Shown one piece after another: positions 35,986 through 45,232 of a stretch of 64,000 bases of DNA (its first letter is position 1; every line of letters starts with the position of its first letter). Origin of the DNA: Glaciecola sp. UBA983 (GTDB taxonomy: Bacteria; Pseudomonadota; Gammaproteobacteria; Enterobacterales; Alteromonadaceae); the NCBI GenBank assembly GCA_002292215.1, contig DBBN01000126.1, forward strand, positions 38,061 through 102,060. Direction: 5' to 3'. Below the pieces are notes generated by a model. The model had not been told where the DNA came from. It ran no database searches and was given only the letters and a program-made list of their open reading frames with translations. Both the position numbers and the translations under genes were made by a program.

Positions 35986-36765
35986 ATGAACAATGTATTA
36001 ATTAAAAAAGCAATCTTAAGTTTATTCATCCTTGTCAGCATTAGTGCCTGTGCGCAAGAAGCAGAAGTCACAACGTTTCAATCAGCATCTCTAGCGACTA
36101 CCAATACCGTTGTATTGAGTGATGAGTTGATTGAAAAGTTTCAAAGTAATACGCGCTTAAGCATTTTAAATGTTGAGCAAGCGCCGTTAGATAACTTATA
36201 TCAAATCACGACGGACCGCGGTATTTTCTATCTGTCCAAAGATGGAAAGTTTTTTATTAACGCCGTTATCTTTAATCTTGATAAAGGCATGTTAAATGAA
36301 ACAGATATCGCAATGAATGGTATCCGTTTGCAAAAAGTCACACAAATACGCGATTCTGGGATTGTCTATAAAGCGCCAAATGAAAAGTATATGGTCGATG
36401 TATTTACCGATATTACTTGTGGATATTGCCGTAAATTACACCGTGAAATGCAAGATTATCTAGATGCCGGTATTTCGATTCGTTACTTAGCTTACCCGCG
36501 CGAAGGACTTAATGGCGATGTTTATAAACAAATGCAATCTATTTGGTGTTCAGCCAATCCACAAGACGCGATGAACCAAGCTAAAGGTGGTGATACGGTT
36601 GCGTCGAAAAGTTGCAAAAATGATGTTGCAACACATTATCAAACAGGCGCTGCGATAGGCGTGACTGGTACTCCCAATATTGTCTTAGCTGATGGTTCAT
36701 TGATTGGTGGTTATCAACCTGCAAAAGCATTATTAGCTGAACTGAACAAGCGTTTAGGCGAATAA
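35986..36765 (+). CDS. dsbC: Thiol:disulfide interchange protein DsbC
   Basis: A 259-residue periplasmic disulphide isomerase. The signal region ends at SISACAQ, which also reads as a weak lipobox (Cys22). The N-terminal dimerisation domain spans about 40-125 and the thioredoxin domain follows with active site CGYC at 145-148 (DITCGYCRKLH). A second Cys pair (IWCS and KSCKND) matches the structural disulphide of E. coli DsbC, and the cis-Pro loop is TGTPNIV. It corrects wrong disulphides, for example in LptD. Followed after one base by recJ. Confidence 0.94.
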   Translation: MNNVLIKKAILSLFILVSISACAQEAEVTTFQSASLATTNTVVLSDELIEKFQSNTRLSILNVEQAPLDNLYQITTDRGIFYLSKDGKFFINAVIFNLDKGMLNETDIAMNGIRLQKVTQIRDSGIVYKAPNEKYMVDVFTDITCGYCRKLHREMQDYLDAGISIRYLAYPREGLNGDVYKQMQSIWCSANPQDAMNQAKGGDTVASKSCKNDVATHYQTGAAIGVTGTPNIVLADGSLIGGYQPAKALLAELNKRLGE

Positions 36766-36766
36766 T

Positions 36767-38575
36767 TTGTCACTATCATCTTCTGCGCAACCGGCTTTCA
36801 TATCAGATTTAGCTATCGTGCCACGATCTATGCCGAGTGCCTTATCTGATAAGACGACTGATGCGCCGGTCTCCTCAGTACTTAGTGCCGAAGATTTTTC
36901 AGGCCCTTATGGAGCGATGCTCGCACGCATTTTCCGAACACGTGGCATTGATTCGTTGTCAGATTTAGCCACAGGCGCCAAAGACTTATTACATTTTAAA
37001 CAACTCAACGGTATCGCTCAAGCTGTCAAGTTATTGTCCCATGCGGTCACCACACAGCAACGTATTGTGATCATTGGTGATTTTGATGCTGATGGTGCAA
37101 CTAGTACTGCGTTGTGTATGTTGTGTTTACGCGATTTAGGACTCAATAATGTTGAGTATCTCGTACCTAATCGCTTTGATTTTGGGTATGGCTTATCGCC
37201 TGAAATCGTCGATGTGGCAATAAAGCAATTTTCTCCAGACATCTTATTGACGGTTGATAATGGTATTGCTTGTCATGCTGGTGTAGCGCATGCAAAAGCA
37301 CTCGGTTTACAGGTGATTATTACTGATCATCACTTACCTGCTGCGACATTGCCCAATGCAGATGCTATCGTCAATCCTAACCAGCATCATTGTGAATTTG
37401 GATCGAAGCATCTTGCTGGGGTTGGGGTGGCGTTTTATGTATTAAGTGCCCTCAAAACCAAGCTGATGCAAGAGGGTTGGTTTAATGAGCAGCGGCCGGC
37501 ACCAAATTTAGCGCAATATTTAGATATCGTTGCGCTTGGTACGGTTGCAGATGTCGTTAAATTAGATAAAAACAATCGAATATTTGTCTATCAAGGCGTG
37601 CAACGCATTCGAGCCGGACGCTGTCGTCCTGGGATCCGTGCGTTATTGGATGTAGCTAGTAAGCCCACTGATAAAGTTACCTCGATTGACTTAGGGTTCA
37701 TTTTGGGCCCGAGGCTTAACGCCGCAGGTAGGCTTGAAGATATGGCACAAGGTATCGAATGTTTACTGGCCGAAGACTATGACACCGCCCGTGGCATGGC
37801 ACATACTTTGGATTCACTCAATCGCCAACGCCGAGAAATTGAAGGTCAAATGCGCGACCAGGCCGAAGCGACGTTAGCTACGTTGCAACTGGATCATGAC
37901 ATTTTACCGGATGGCTTGGTCTTGTTTGATCCTGACTTTCACCAAGGTGTGATTGGGATTGTCGCTGGGCGTATTAAAGAGCAATATTACCGCCCAACGG
38001 TAGTATTTGCGAGTCAAGATGATGGAGAGCTTAAAGGCTCTGCGCGCTCTATTCCTGGAGTGCATATTCGAGATGTGTTTGATGAGGTCAATACACGTCA
38101 CCCTGGGATCATCAAAAAGTTTGGTGGGCATGCGATGGCGGCGGGATTATCGATTGTGCCAGAACAGTTAGCCGCATTTAATTCGGCAATCCTCGAAGTT
38201 TTAGCCAAACACATGGCACAGATCCCTAATGAAGCACAAATTCTTAGCGATGGGCAACTGGCTGCAAGTGACTTAAGTCTAGATTTTGCTAATGCTTTAA
38301 TGCAATCAGGTCCATGGGGACAAGGTTTTGAAGAGCCTATTTTTGATAATGTATTTATCCTTGTCAATCAACGCATCGTCGGCGAAAAGCATCTTAAAAT
38401 GGTGCTGCAGCTAGATAACGTGACGATTGATGCGATTGCTTTTAATGTGGATGTAGAGGCATGGCCGAACCATCAAGTTACTCAAGTGCATGTCGCGTAT
38501 AAGCTCAATATTAATGAATTTCGTGGACAACAGTCGGTCCAATGCATGGTGGTGAAATTTGCCCCCGTTAGATAA
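36767..38575 (+). CDS. recJ: Single-stranded-DNA-specific exonuclease RecJ
   Basis: A 602-residue protein starting with TTG one base after dsbC; the next ATG (36818) would remove the conserved LAIVPR stretch, so TTG is preferred. DHH-family motifs are clear: VIIGDFDADGATSTAL (II), VDNGIA, ITDHHLP (III, the DHH), LVALGTVADV-like LDIVALGTVADVV and the DHHA1 segment FGGHAMAAGLSI. The C-terminal OB domain ends LNINEFRGQQSVQ. It degrades 5'-ended single strands in recombination and mismatch repair. Overlaps the next gene by 17 bases. Confidence 0.95.
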   Translation: MSLSSSAQPAFISDLAIVPRSMPSALSDKTTDAPVSSVLSAEDFSGPYGAMLARIFRTRGIDSLSDLATGAKDLLHFKQLNGIAQAVKLLSHAVTTQQRIVIIGDFDADGATSTALCMLCLRDLGLNNVEYLVPNRFDFGYGLSPEIVDVAIKQFSPDILLTVDNGIACHAGVAHAKALGLQVIITDHHLPAATLPNADAIVNPNQHHCEFGSKHLAGVGVAFYVLSALKTKLMQEGWFNEQRPAPNLAQYLDIVALGTVADVVKLDKNNRIFVYQGVQRIRAGRCRPGIRALLDVASKPTDKVTSIDLGFILGPRLNAAGRLEDMAQGIECLLAEDYDTARGMAHTLDSLNRQRREIEGQMRDQAEATLATLQLDHDILPDGLVLFDPDFHQGVIGIVAGRIKEQYYRPTVVFASQDDGELKGSARSIPGVHIRDVFDEVNTRHPGIIKKFGGHAMAAGLSIVPEQLAAFNSAILEVLAKHMAQIPNEAQILSDGQLAASDLSLDFANALMQSGPWGQGFEEPIFDNVFILVNQRIVGEKHLKMVLQLDNVTIDAIAFNVDVEAWPNHQVTQVHVAYKLNINEFRGQQSVQCMVVKFAPVR

Positions 38576-38831
38576 ATTATTGCAACAGCACCCACAACTC
38601 ACTCATTCTCAGGATATGAAAGTCACCTCGCATGTCCAGCGGGAGAAAGATGATTGGATTTTGCATACCGTCATGTTAGCCAATATTGATGTGCCGTTTG
38701 TGTTTAAACGCAAAAAACGCTATCAATCTTTGCAAGGGGCTAACGTTAATTTAACCTACTATCCTGCCTCGGTAATGATTGCTGGCATGGAAATGGAACA
38801 AATGCGCGTTGTCCGAATCAAAAGGTCATAA
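38559..38831 (+). CDS. Small conserved-looking protein between recJ and recO
   Basis: A 90-residue basic protein starting with TTG inside the end of recJ and ending on the first base of the recO ATG. An ATG at 38616 would give a shorter version starting MKVTSHVQREKDDW. No signal or membrane segment. The core FKRKKRYQSLQGANVNLTYYPASVMIAGMEMEQMRVVRIK looks like a compact beta-rich domain. Overlaps on both sides argue that it is truly translated. I do not know a function; its position suggests coordinated expression with recombination genes. Confidence 0.7.
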   Translation: MPPLDKLLQQHPQLTHSQDMKVTSHVQREKDDWILHTVMLANIDVPFVFKRKKRYQSLQGANVNLTYYPASVMIAGMEMEQMRVVRIKRS

Positions 38832-39562
38832 TGATGAGAGGCGGTAATAGCGTCTGGGTTAGTGGATTTGTGTTACATCGTAGACCCTACCAAGAAACGA
38901 GTTTTTTAGTGGATATGTTTACCCATGAATTAGGTAAAATTCGCTGCGTTGCTCGCGGCATGCGTAGTGCTAAATCAGATCGTAAAAGTGTATTGCAGCC
39001 ATTTCAATCGGTTACCTGTGAATTATCGGGTAAAGGTGAGTTAAAATCGGTTAAATCCGCCGAAATTAACGCAAAAGGTTATAATTTACAGCATACCGCT
39101 TTATTTTGTGGGATGTACCTCAACGAACTCATCAACCGCTGTTTACCTGCGAATATACCTTGTCCGGATTTATTTGCCCAATATCAACGTGCCTTATCAC
39201 ATCTACACGCTTCCCTAGAAATTAACGGTACCCTGCATGCAGCCCAAGAAGCAGCATTACGGGTGTTTGAATTATCATTGTTAAATGAACTGGGATTTTT
39301 ACCTGATATCAGTGTCGATGCACATTCGCAAGAAGCGTTATTTGCAACGATGGATTATGTGTTTATCCCAGAAGAAGGGATGTTACTTAAACAATGGTAT
39401 CCCCATTTACGCGCTGTGCCGGGTCAATGGGTTATCAATATGCTCAATGAAGAATGGGATCCTAATAGCTTAAAAACGGCTAAGTGGATTACGCGCCAAG
39501 CATTACAACCTTTATTAGGCAATAAACCATTAAAAAGTCGTGAATTGTTTGTATCAAAATAG
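38831..39562 (+). CDS. recO: DNA repair protein RecO
   Basis: A 243-residue protein. The N-terminal OB fold begins SGFVLHRRPYQETSFLVDMFTHELGKIRCVARGMR (about 9-43), typical for RecO; a helical domain follows. The zinc-finger Cys of some RecO proteins are absent, as in other gammaproteobacteria. RecO with RecR loads RecA on SSB-coated gaps. The ATG overlaps the preceding stop (TAATG), indicating translational coupling. Confidence 0.92.
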   Translation: MMRGGNSVWVSGFVLHRRPYQETSFLVDMFTHELGKIRCVARGMRSAKSDRKSVLQPFQSVTCELSGKGELKSVKSAEINAKGYNLQHTALFCGMYLNELINRCLPANIPCPDLFAQYQRALSHLHASLEINGTLHAAQEAALRVFELSLLNELGFLPDISVDAHSQEALFATMDYVFIPEEGMLLKQWYPHLRAVPGQWVINMLNEEWDPNSLKTAKWITRQALQPLLGNKPLKSRELFVSK

Positions 39563-39609
39563 CGATTAAGCCATAATTAACGCATTGTTTTTACTCAGAG
39601 AAATCCATC

Positions 39610-40371
39610 ATGCAAATCAAAGAAGTCTTACTCGGTGTCAATATCGATCATGTTGCTACATTACGTAATGCACGTGGAACCTCTTATCCTGATCCGGTGC
39701 ATGCCGCAGATATTGCTGAGCGTGCCGGTGCTGACGGCATTACGGTACATTTGCGTGAAGACCGCCGCCATATTAATGACCGCGATGTTGAAATTTTAGC
39801 GCGCACGTTAAATACACGGATGAATCTAGAAATGGCCGTGACAGATGAAATGCTCGCGATTGCGAAGCGGACTAATCCTGCATTTTGTTGTTTAGTCCCA
39901 GAAAAACGTGCTGAATTAACCACCGAAGGCGGGTTAAATGTCGCAGGTAACTTGTCACGTATGCAAGATGCATGTGGCATGCTAGCTGAGCAGGGTATTT
40001 TGGTGTCGTTGTTTATTGATGCCGAGCCAGAGCAAATTGACGCTGCGGTTGCCTGTAAGGTGCCCTATATCGAAATTCATACTGGGCAATATGCAGACGC
40101 ACCCACTATTGCTCAGCAACAACAAGAACTCGCAAAATTAACCGCAGGCATTCAATATGCGCACCACAAAGGTCTACATGTTAATGCCGGTCATGGTTTG
40201 CATTATCATAATGTGAAGCCTATCGCAGCGTTACCTGAGATTGTTGAGCTGAATATCGGGCATGCAATTATGGCACGAGCGATGTTCGATGGACTGGCTA
40301 AAGCGGTGAGTGATATGCGCGCATTGATGCAAGAAGCTAGGTTGCAAGGACTCATCGAGTTGGGCCAATAA
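39610..40371 (+). CDS. pdxJ: Pyridoxine 5'-phosphate synthase
   Basis: A 253-residue TIM-barrel protein. [50 protein letters not shown] and [10 protein letters not shown] carry the active-site residues (His in DHVA, Glu in EMAV, His in AGHGL). It joins 3-amino-1-hydroxyacetone phosphate and deoxyxylulose 5-phosphate to make pyridoxine phosphate, using the product of PdxA. One base separates it from acpS, the E. coli gene order. Confidence 0.97.
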   Translation: MQIKEVLLGVNIDHVATLRNARGTSYPDPVHAADIAERAGADGITVHLREDRRHINDRDVEILARTLNTRMNLEMAVTDEMLAIAKRTNPAFCCLVPEKRAELTTEGGLNVAGNLSRMQDACGMLAEQGILVSLFIDAEPEQIDAAVACKVPYIEIHTGQYADAPTIAQQQQELAKLTAGIQYAHHKGLHVNAGHGLHYHNVKPIAALPEIVELNIGHAIMARAMFDGLAKAVSDMRALMQEARLQGLIELGQ

Positions 40372-40372
40372 T

Positions 40373-40759
40373 ATGGCGATTGTGGGTATGGGGACGGATA
40401 TAGTACAAATATCACGGTTTGGTTCATCACAAGAGCCTGCTAAACCTGAGGGATTAGCCAAAAAAATCCTCACTCCAGATGAGTTAGCCACTTATATTAA
40501 TCATGCGCATCCACATCGTTTTCTAGCCAAACGCTTTGCAGTAAAAGAAGCTGCGGTGAAAGCCTTAGGCACTGGGATAGGTCATGGCGTAAGTTGGCAA
40601 AATCTATGGTTAACCCATACCGACAAAGGTCAGCCACAGCTACAATTTAGTGGTGGTTTTGCCGAATATGCAGCACAGTTAGGGGTCACGCATTCTCATA
40701 CTTCCATTTCCGATGAACAAGCATACGCAGTGGCGACTGTTATTTTAGAGGCGCAATAA
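40373..40759 (+). CDS. acpS: Holo-[acyl-carrier-protein] synthase
   Basis: A 128-residue AcpS-type phosphopantetheinyl transferase. VGMGTDIVQISRF contains the metal-binding Asp, and FLAKRFAVKEAAVKALGTGIGHG the Glu of the (W/F)xxKEA motif. SISDEQAYAVATVILE is the usual C-terminus. It transfers 4'-phosphopantetheine from CoA to ACP. It directly follows pdxJ and precedes rlmD by two bases. Confidence 0.96.
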   Translation: MAIVGMGTDIVQISRFGSSQEPAKPEGLAKKILTPDELATYINHAHPHRFLAKRFAVKEAAVKALGTGIGHGVSWQNLWLTHTDKGQPQLQFSGGFAEYAAQLGVTHSHTSISDEQAYAVATVILEAQ

Positions 40760-40761
40760 TC

Positions 40762-42168
40762 ATGGCGCAATTTTTTAAAGCCAATAAACCTAAACGTCGC
40801 GGCACGCCATCATTACCGGCACTGACCATTACGATTGACGCCTTAACATTACAAGGTCAGGGCTTATGTAAATCGCATGTGCCGATCATTATTGTTGATG
40901 GCGCATTACCAGGCGAAACCGTTAAAGTTTCAGTGACCCAGCAAAAGAAAAAAGTGTGGTTTGCTAAAGTATTGCAAGTACTTGAGTCTCATCCACAGCG
41001 GATTGCCGCACCATGCATGTTTGCCCAAGATCATACGCCAAAACAAACACCAATATGTGGCGGTTGTCAGTTACAATATGTCGAGCCTGAAGCATTATTG
41101 ACACTCAAAGAAACTGCTATTTCCGATTATGCCACGCATGTGTTACCCCTGACTGAATTACCTTGGCTCAAGCCGGTATTGAGCTCTGATGCGTATCGTC
41201 GTAAAGCACGCTTAGCGATTGATGCTCGTGATGCTAACAATATCAAAGTAGGTTTTCGCCAAGCACACAGCAATAACGTCTTAGCGATCGATCATTGTCT
41301 GGTGCTAGATCCACGTTTGCAACCAGTACTGAGTTATATTCAAGCCCATTGCCAGCAATGGGGATGGCTTAGCAACGTCGGTCACATGACACTGTTCGCA
41401 GCAGATAATGAAACGGTGTTAGCCTTGAATGCACAACGCCATCTCAATGCTGATGCATTAAGTGCGCTGTCAGAATTAGAAGCACAATTAGCAATCCGTG
41501 TTGCGGTGCATCAACAAGGATTGGTCAACGCCCCTAAAAAAGCCGCTAAGTGGTATTTTTTACCGGCTTCAGGGCAAACTGACGCAGGTGCGTTAACCGT
41601 CCCTGATTTGTGGCTGTCTTCGATTGACGATTGTCGTTATCCGGTTGATTTAGATGATTTTGTTCAAATAAACAAAAAACTTAATGAACAGATGGTTAGT
41701 GCGGCAGTGTCGTCACTGGAACTGACTGCCACCGATCGAGTCTTAGATCTATTCTGTGGTGCAGGTAATTTTACTCTACCGATTGCTCGTCATGCTGAAT
41801 ACGTATTAGGGATTGAAGGTGTACCAACTATGGTGCAACAAGCGCAACGCGGCGCACAAACTTGTGGCATAAATAATGTCGAGTTTATTCATGCGGATCT
41901 AACGACTTCCGCTGCCTTGGATAAAATAAAGGCTGCGAACGTCAATAAACTACTGCTCGACCCCTCGCGTGAAGGGGCTAATGCAGTGCTTGAGTGCTTA
42001 CAATACAGTGACTTAGAAAAAATTGTGTATGTTTCTTGCAACCCCCAATCGTGGGTGCATGATTGTGCATTAATTATGGCAAATGGCTTTACCCTTGAGC
42101 AGGTGCAAAGTTTTGACATGTTTAAAGGCACGACGCATACTGAATTATTGAGTGTATTTATACGTTAA
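40762..42168 (+). CDS. rlmD: 23S rRNA (uracil1939-C5)-methyltransferase
   Basis: A 468-residue protein with an N-terminal TRAM domain (about 20-75) and the [4Fe-4S] Cys cluster: Cys85, Cys99 and Cys102 in CMF...PICGGCQ, with a fourth Cys in AIDHCLVL. The SAM domain has VLDLFCGAGNFTLPIA and LLLDPSREGA, and the catalytic Cys is in VYVSCNPQSWVHD. It methylates U1939 of 23S rRNA. It forms part of the run from recO to mazG; rlmD next to relA is a conserved gammaproteobacterial order. Confidence 0.94.
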   Translation: MAQFFKANKPKRRGTPSLPALTITIDALTLQGQGLCKSHVPIIIVDGALPGETVKVSVTQQKKKVWFAKVLQVLESHPQRIAAPCMFAQDHTPKQTPICGGCQLQYVEPEALLTLKETAISDYATHVLPLTELPWLKPVLSSDAYRRKARLAIDARDANNIKVGFRQAHSNNVLAIDHCLVLDPRLQPVLSYIQAHCQQWGWLSNVGHMTLFAADNETVLALNAQRHLNADALSALSELEAQLAIRVAVHQQGLVNAPKKAAKWYFLPASGQTDAGALTVPDLWLSSIDDCRYPVDLDDFVQINKKLNEQMVSAAVSSLELTATDRVLDLFCGAGNFTLPIARHAEYVLGIEGVPTMVQQAQRGAQTCGINNVEFIHADLTTSAALDKIKAANVNKLLLDPSREGANAVLECLQYSDLEKIVYVSCNPQSWVHDCALIMANGFTLEQVQSFDMFKGTTHTELLSVFIR

Positions 42169-42191
42169 ACGGATAAACCAAAGGACACGGT

Positions 42192-44351
42192 GTGGTAACG
42201 ATTAGAACGGTGCATCAACCTCAACGCCCTAGCTTTGATACATGGCTTGCTGGACTTGCGGTATCTGACGCAACACGAGAAAAATTAGCATCCATTTCAG
42301 ACCAACCGGAGCTGTTGCTAATTGGTCAAGAAATGGTTGAGATCCTCCATGAACTTAATATGGATGATGAGACGTTGCAAGCTGCGCTAGTGTTTCCCTA
42401 TTGTGAAATGCATGCCTTGAGCGATGCCGATATTGAAACTGAATTTGGTCGTCCTATCGCCGATTTGGTGGATGGTGTGCGTCAAATGGATGCAATCAAA
42501 GCGCTCCATGGCAAACATCAACATAATGAACAACAAGTTGATAATATCCGAAAAATGCTCATTTCGATGGTGGCAGACGTACGCGCTGTGGTTATCAAAA
42601 TGGCAGAACGGATCTGTACGTTACAACAAGTCAAAGAAGCCGATGAAGAAACCCGCGTGTTGGTTGCTCGTGAATGCTCAGCGATTTATGCTCCTTTAGC
42701 AAACCGCCTTGGGATCGGGCAGCTTAAATGGGAGCTTGAAGATCTCGCATTTCGCTATCTACACCCTAAACGCTATATCGAAATCGCCCAATGGCTCGAT
42801 GAAAAGCGTGCCGATCGACAAGATTATATTAATCACTTTGTATCCTCATTATCTGCTACGCTAAAAGCGAACAATGTCGATGCGCAAGTATTTGGTCGAC
42901 CTAAACATATTTATAGCATTTATAAAAAAATGCAGAAGAAAAACCTCTCGTTTGAACAGTTATTTGATATTCGTGCTGTACGTATTATAGCTAAGACCTT
43001 ACAAGACTGTTATGCAGTTTTAGGCGAAGTTCATGCGACTTACCAGCATATTCCCAACGAGTTTGATGATTATATCGCCACACCCAAACCTAATGGCTAT
43101 CAGTCTATTCATACGGTCATAAAAGGACCTGAAGGGCGCACAATCGAGATCCAAATTCGTACCCAAAAAATGCATGATGATGCTGAACTCGGGGTCGCTG
43201 CTCATTGGAAATACAAAGAAGAGCACACCAGTAAACTCTCAGCTGCCGAAGAACGCATTAATTGGTTACGTAAAATTTTAGCGTGGCAAGAAGAAGTTGC
43301 CGAATCTGGTGATATTGTCGAAGAGTTCCGTTCGCAAGTCTTTGATGATCGTGTTTATGTGTTTACACCCACGGGTGATGTGATTGATTTGCCGGTGGAT
43401 TCAACGCCGTTAGATTTTGCGTATTACATCCACTCTAATGTGGGGCATCGCTGTATCGGGGCTAAAATTGATGGGCGTATTGTGCCATTTACCTACCAGT
43501 TACAAAGTGGCGATCAGGTTGAAATTTTAACCGGAAAACAAATGAATCCGTCGCGTGATTGGATGCACCCAGGCTTAGGCTATGTTCACTCGTCGCGTGC
43601 GCGCGCCAAGATCCATACTTACTTTAAGAAATTAGACAAAGATCAGCATCTTGCTGCTGGTAAAGACCTCATTGAGCGTGAGCTGGCGAAGCTTAATTTA
43701 CACCTAAAAGATGTGGCTAAAGCCGTCGAAAAATTCAATATGAAAACCAGTGATGATCTGATTGCTGCTGTCGGTGCTGGTGATGTTCGGGTCATGTCTT
43801 TAGTGCATTTTTTACAACAGTTACTGTGTCCTGAGCCTGAATTAAAGACCCAAGATGTTATCACCAAAACAAGAATCAAACGCCAAACTAAACAAGGTAA
43901 TAATAACACCATAGAAGTTGAAGGGGTGGGGCACTTAATGAGCCAGCTGGCGAATTGTTGTCAACCTATCCCCGGTGAGCCCATCCTTGGTTATATCACG
44001 CAAGGGCGTGGGGTCAGTGTGCATAAAAGTGATTGCGATCAGCTCGCGCATTTATTGACGATGCATCCTGAACGGGAAATTGACGTCAATTGGTCGAGCG
44101 ATATCTCTGTTGGGTTTGCAGCTGAGTTACATTTGAAATGCCATGATCGAACCGGCATTTTAAAAGACATTACGACGATCCTAGGCAATGACAAAGTGCC
44201 AGTGTTGGGGATCAATTCAAATAGTGATACGACGCAAAATACCTGTGAAATTGATTTGAAAATCGAAATAAAAGACGTCAATCGATTAGCACAGCTGATC
44301 AGTAAATTACGTAAAATCCGTTCAGTCACAGACGTTTATAAGACATCGTGA
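42192..44351 (+). CDS. relA: (p)ppGpp synthetase I
   Basis: A 719-residue RelA with a GTG start. The N-terminal HD-like domain has lost the His-Asp motif (AALVFPYCEMHAL), as in other RelA proteins, so it should not hydrolyse ppGpp. The synthetase domain contains RPKHIYSIYKKM, FEQLFDIRAVRII and KPNGYQSIHTVIKGPEG with the catalytic residues. TGS (VYVFTPTGDVIDLPVDSTPLDFAYYIH), the zinc-finger region with CCQPIPGE, and a C-terminal ACT/RRM domain follow. It makes (p)ppGpp on ribosomes stalled by uncharged tRNA. Confidence 0.96.
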   Translation: MVTIRTVHQPQRPSFDTWLAGLAVSDATREKLASISDQPELLLIGQEMVEILHELNMDDETLQAALVFPYCEMHALSDADIETEFGRPIADLVDGVRQMDAIKALHGKHQHNEQQVDNIRKMLISMVADVRAVVIKMAERICTLQQVKEADEETRVLVARECSAIYAPLANRLGIGQLKWELEDLAFRYLHPKRYIEIAQWLDEKRADRQDYINHFVSSLSATLKANNVDAQVFGRPKHIYSIYKKMQKKNLSFEQLFDIRAVRIIAKTLQDCYAVLGEVHATYQHIPNEFDDYIATPKPNGYQSIHTVIKGPEGRTIEIQIRTQKMHDDAELGVAAHWKYKEEHTSKLSAAEERINWLRKILAWQEEVAESGDIVEEFRSQVFDDRVYVFTPTGDVIDLPVDSTPLDFAYYIHSNVGHRCIGAKIDGRIVPFTYQLQSGDQVEILTGKQMNPSRDWMHPGLGYVHSSRARAKIHTYFKKLDKDQHLAAGKDLIERELAKLNLHLKDVAKAVEKFNMKTSDDLIAAVGAGDVRVMSLVHFLQQLLCPEPELKTQDVITKTRIKRQTKQGNNNTIEVEGVGHLMSQLANCCQPIPGEPILGYITQGRGVSVHKSDCDQLAHLLTMHPEREIDVNWSSDISVGFAAELHLKCHDRTGILKDITTILGNDKVPVLGINSNSDTTQNTCEIDLKIEIKDVNRLAQLISKLRKIRSVTDVYKTS

Positions 44352-44376
44352 TCGCTAAAAAAAATATAAGAGTATT

Positions 44377-45210
44377 ATGCAATCACATCAACGCCAACAA
44401 TTTATCGATTTAACCCAATCTGATCCGGTGACGGCGTTAGTCAAGATAATGCAACAACTGCGTGATCCGCACTCAGGCTGTCCGTGGGATATTGGACAAA
44501 CGATGCAAACCATCATTCCGCATACAATCGAAGAAACGTATGAAGTCGCAGATGCGATTTACTCTGGAGATCCCCAGCATATAAAAGAAGAGCTTGGTGA
44601 TTTATTATTTCAAGTGGTGTTTTATGCGCAGTTAGGGCAAGAGCAAGGTTGGTTTGATTTTGATGATGTCGCTCAAGGCATGTGTAACAAACTCATTCGT
44701 CGTCATCCGCATGTTTTTACTGACCAATCGGAGTTAACTGCGCAGCAGGTTGAAGCTCAATGGGATGCGATAAAACAAACTGAAAAAGCGGGTTTACCCA
44801 TTCCCACTTCTATTTTAGCTAATATCCCAACGGGTATGACGCCACTCATGCAAGCGCATAAAATTCAAAAAGCGTGTGCCAAAGTCGGCTTTGATTGGTC
44901 TGATATTGCACCTGTTGCGGATAAAGTAAAAGAAGAACTTGCTGAAGTGCAAGCTGCGATTGCATCAGGCGACCAAGCGCATGTCCAAGAAGAAATTGGA
45001 GATCTGTTATTTGCGGTCGTTAATTTAGCGAGGCATGCAGGGGTTAAAAGTGAAGTGGCTTTGCAACAAGCCAATCGAAAGTTCACTGCACGCTTTATGC
45101 AAGTAGAAGCACTCGTCGCGGCTGACCAACACGATATGCAATCGCTCGAACTTGATAGTTTAGAAGCGTATTGGCAGCAAGTTAAACGCTCAGAGTCACA
45201 ACCTAAGTAG
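44377..45210 (+). CDS. mazG: Nucleoside triphosphate pyrophosphohydrolase MazG
   Basis: A 277-residue protein with two MazG repeats. The N-terminal repeat contains LRDPHSGCPWDIGQTMQTIIPHTIEETYEV and EELGDLLFQVVFYAQL; the C-terminal repeat contains VKEELAEVQAAI and QEEIGDLLFAVVNLARHAG, each with the EExxE...ExxD metal site. It hydrolyses NTPs to NMP and pyrophosphate and in E. coli lowers ppGpp effects, which fits the position right after relA. It ends the long plus-strand operon and is convergent with the next gene. Confidence 0.95.
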   Translation: MQSHQRQQFIDLTQSDPVTALVKIMQQLRDPHSGCPWDIGQTMQTIIPHTIEETYEVADAIYSGDPQHIKEELGDLLFQVVFYAQLGQEQGWFDFDDVAQGMCNKLIRRHPHVFTDQSELTAQQVEAQWDAIKQTEKAGLPIPTSILANIPTGMTPLMQAHKIQKACAKVGFDWSDIAPVADKVKEELAEVQAAIASGDQAHVQEEIGDLLFAVVNLARHAGVKSEVALQQANRKFTARFMQVEALVAADQHDMQSLELDSLEAYWQQVKRSESQPK

Positions 45211-45232
45211 TTAAGTGAAACCATGTAGATAA

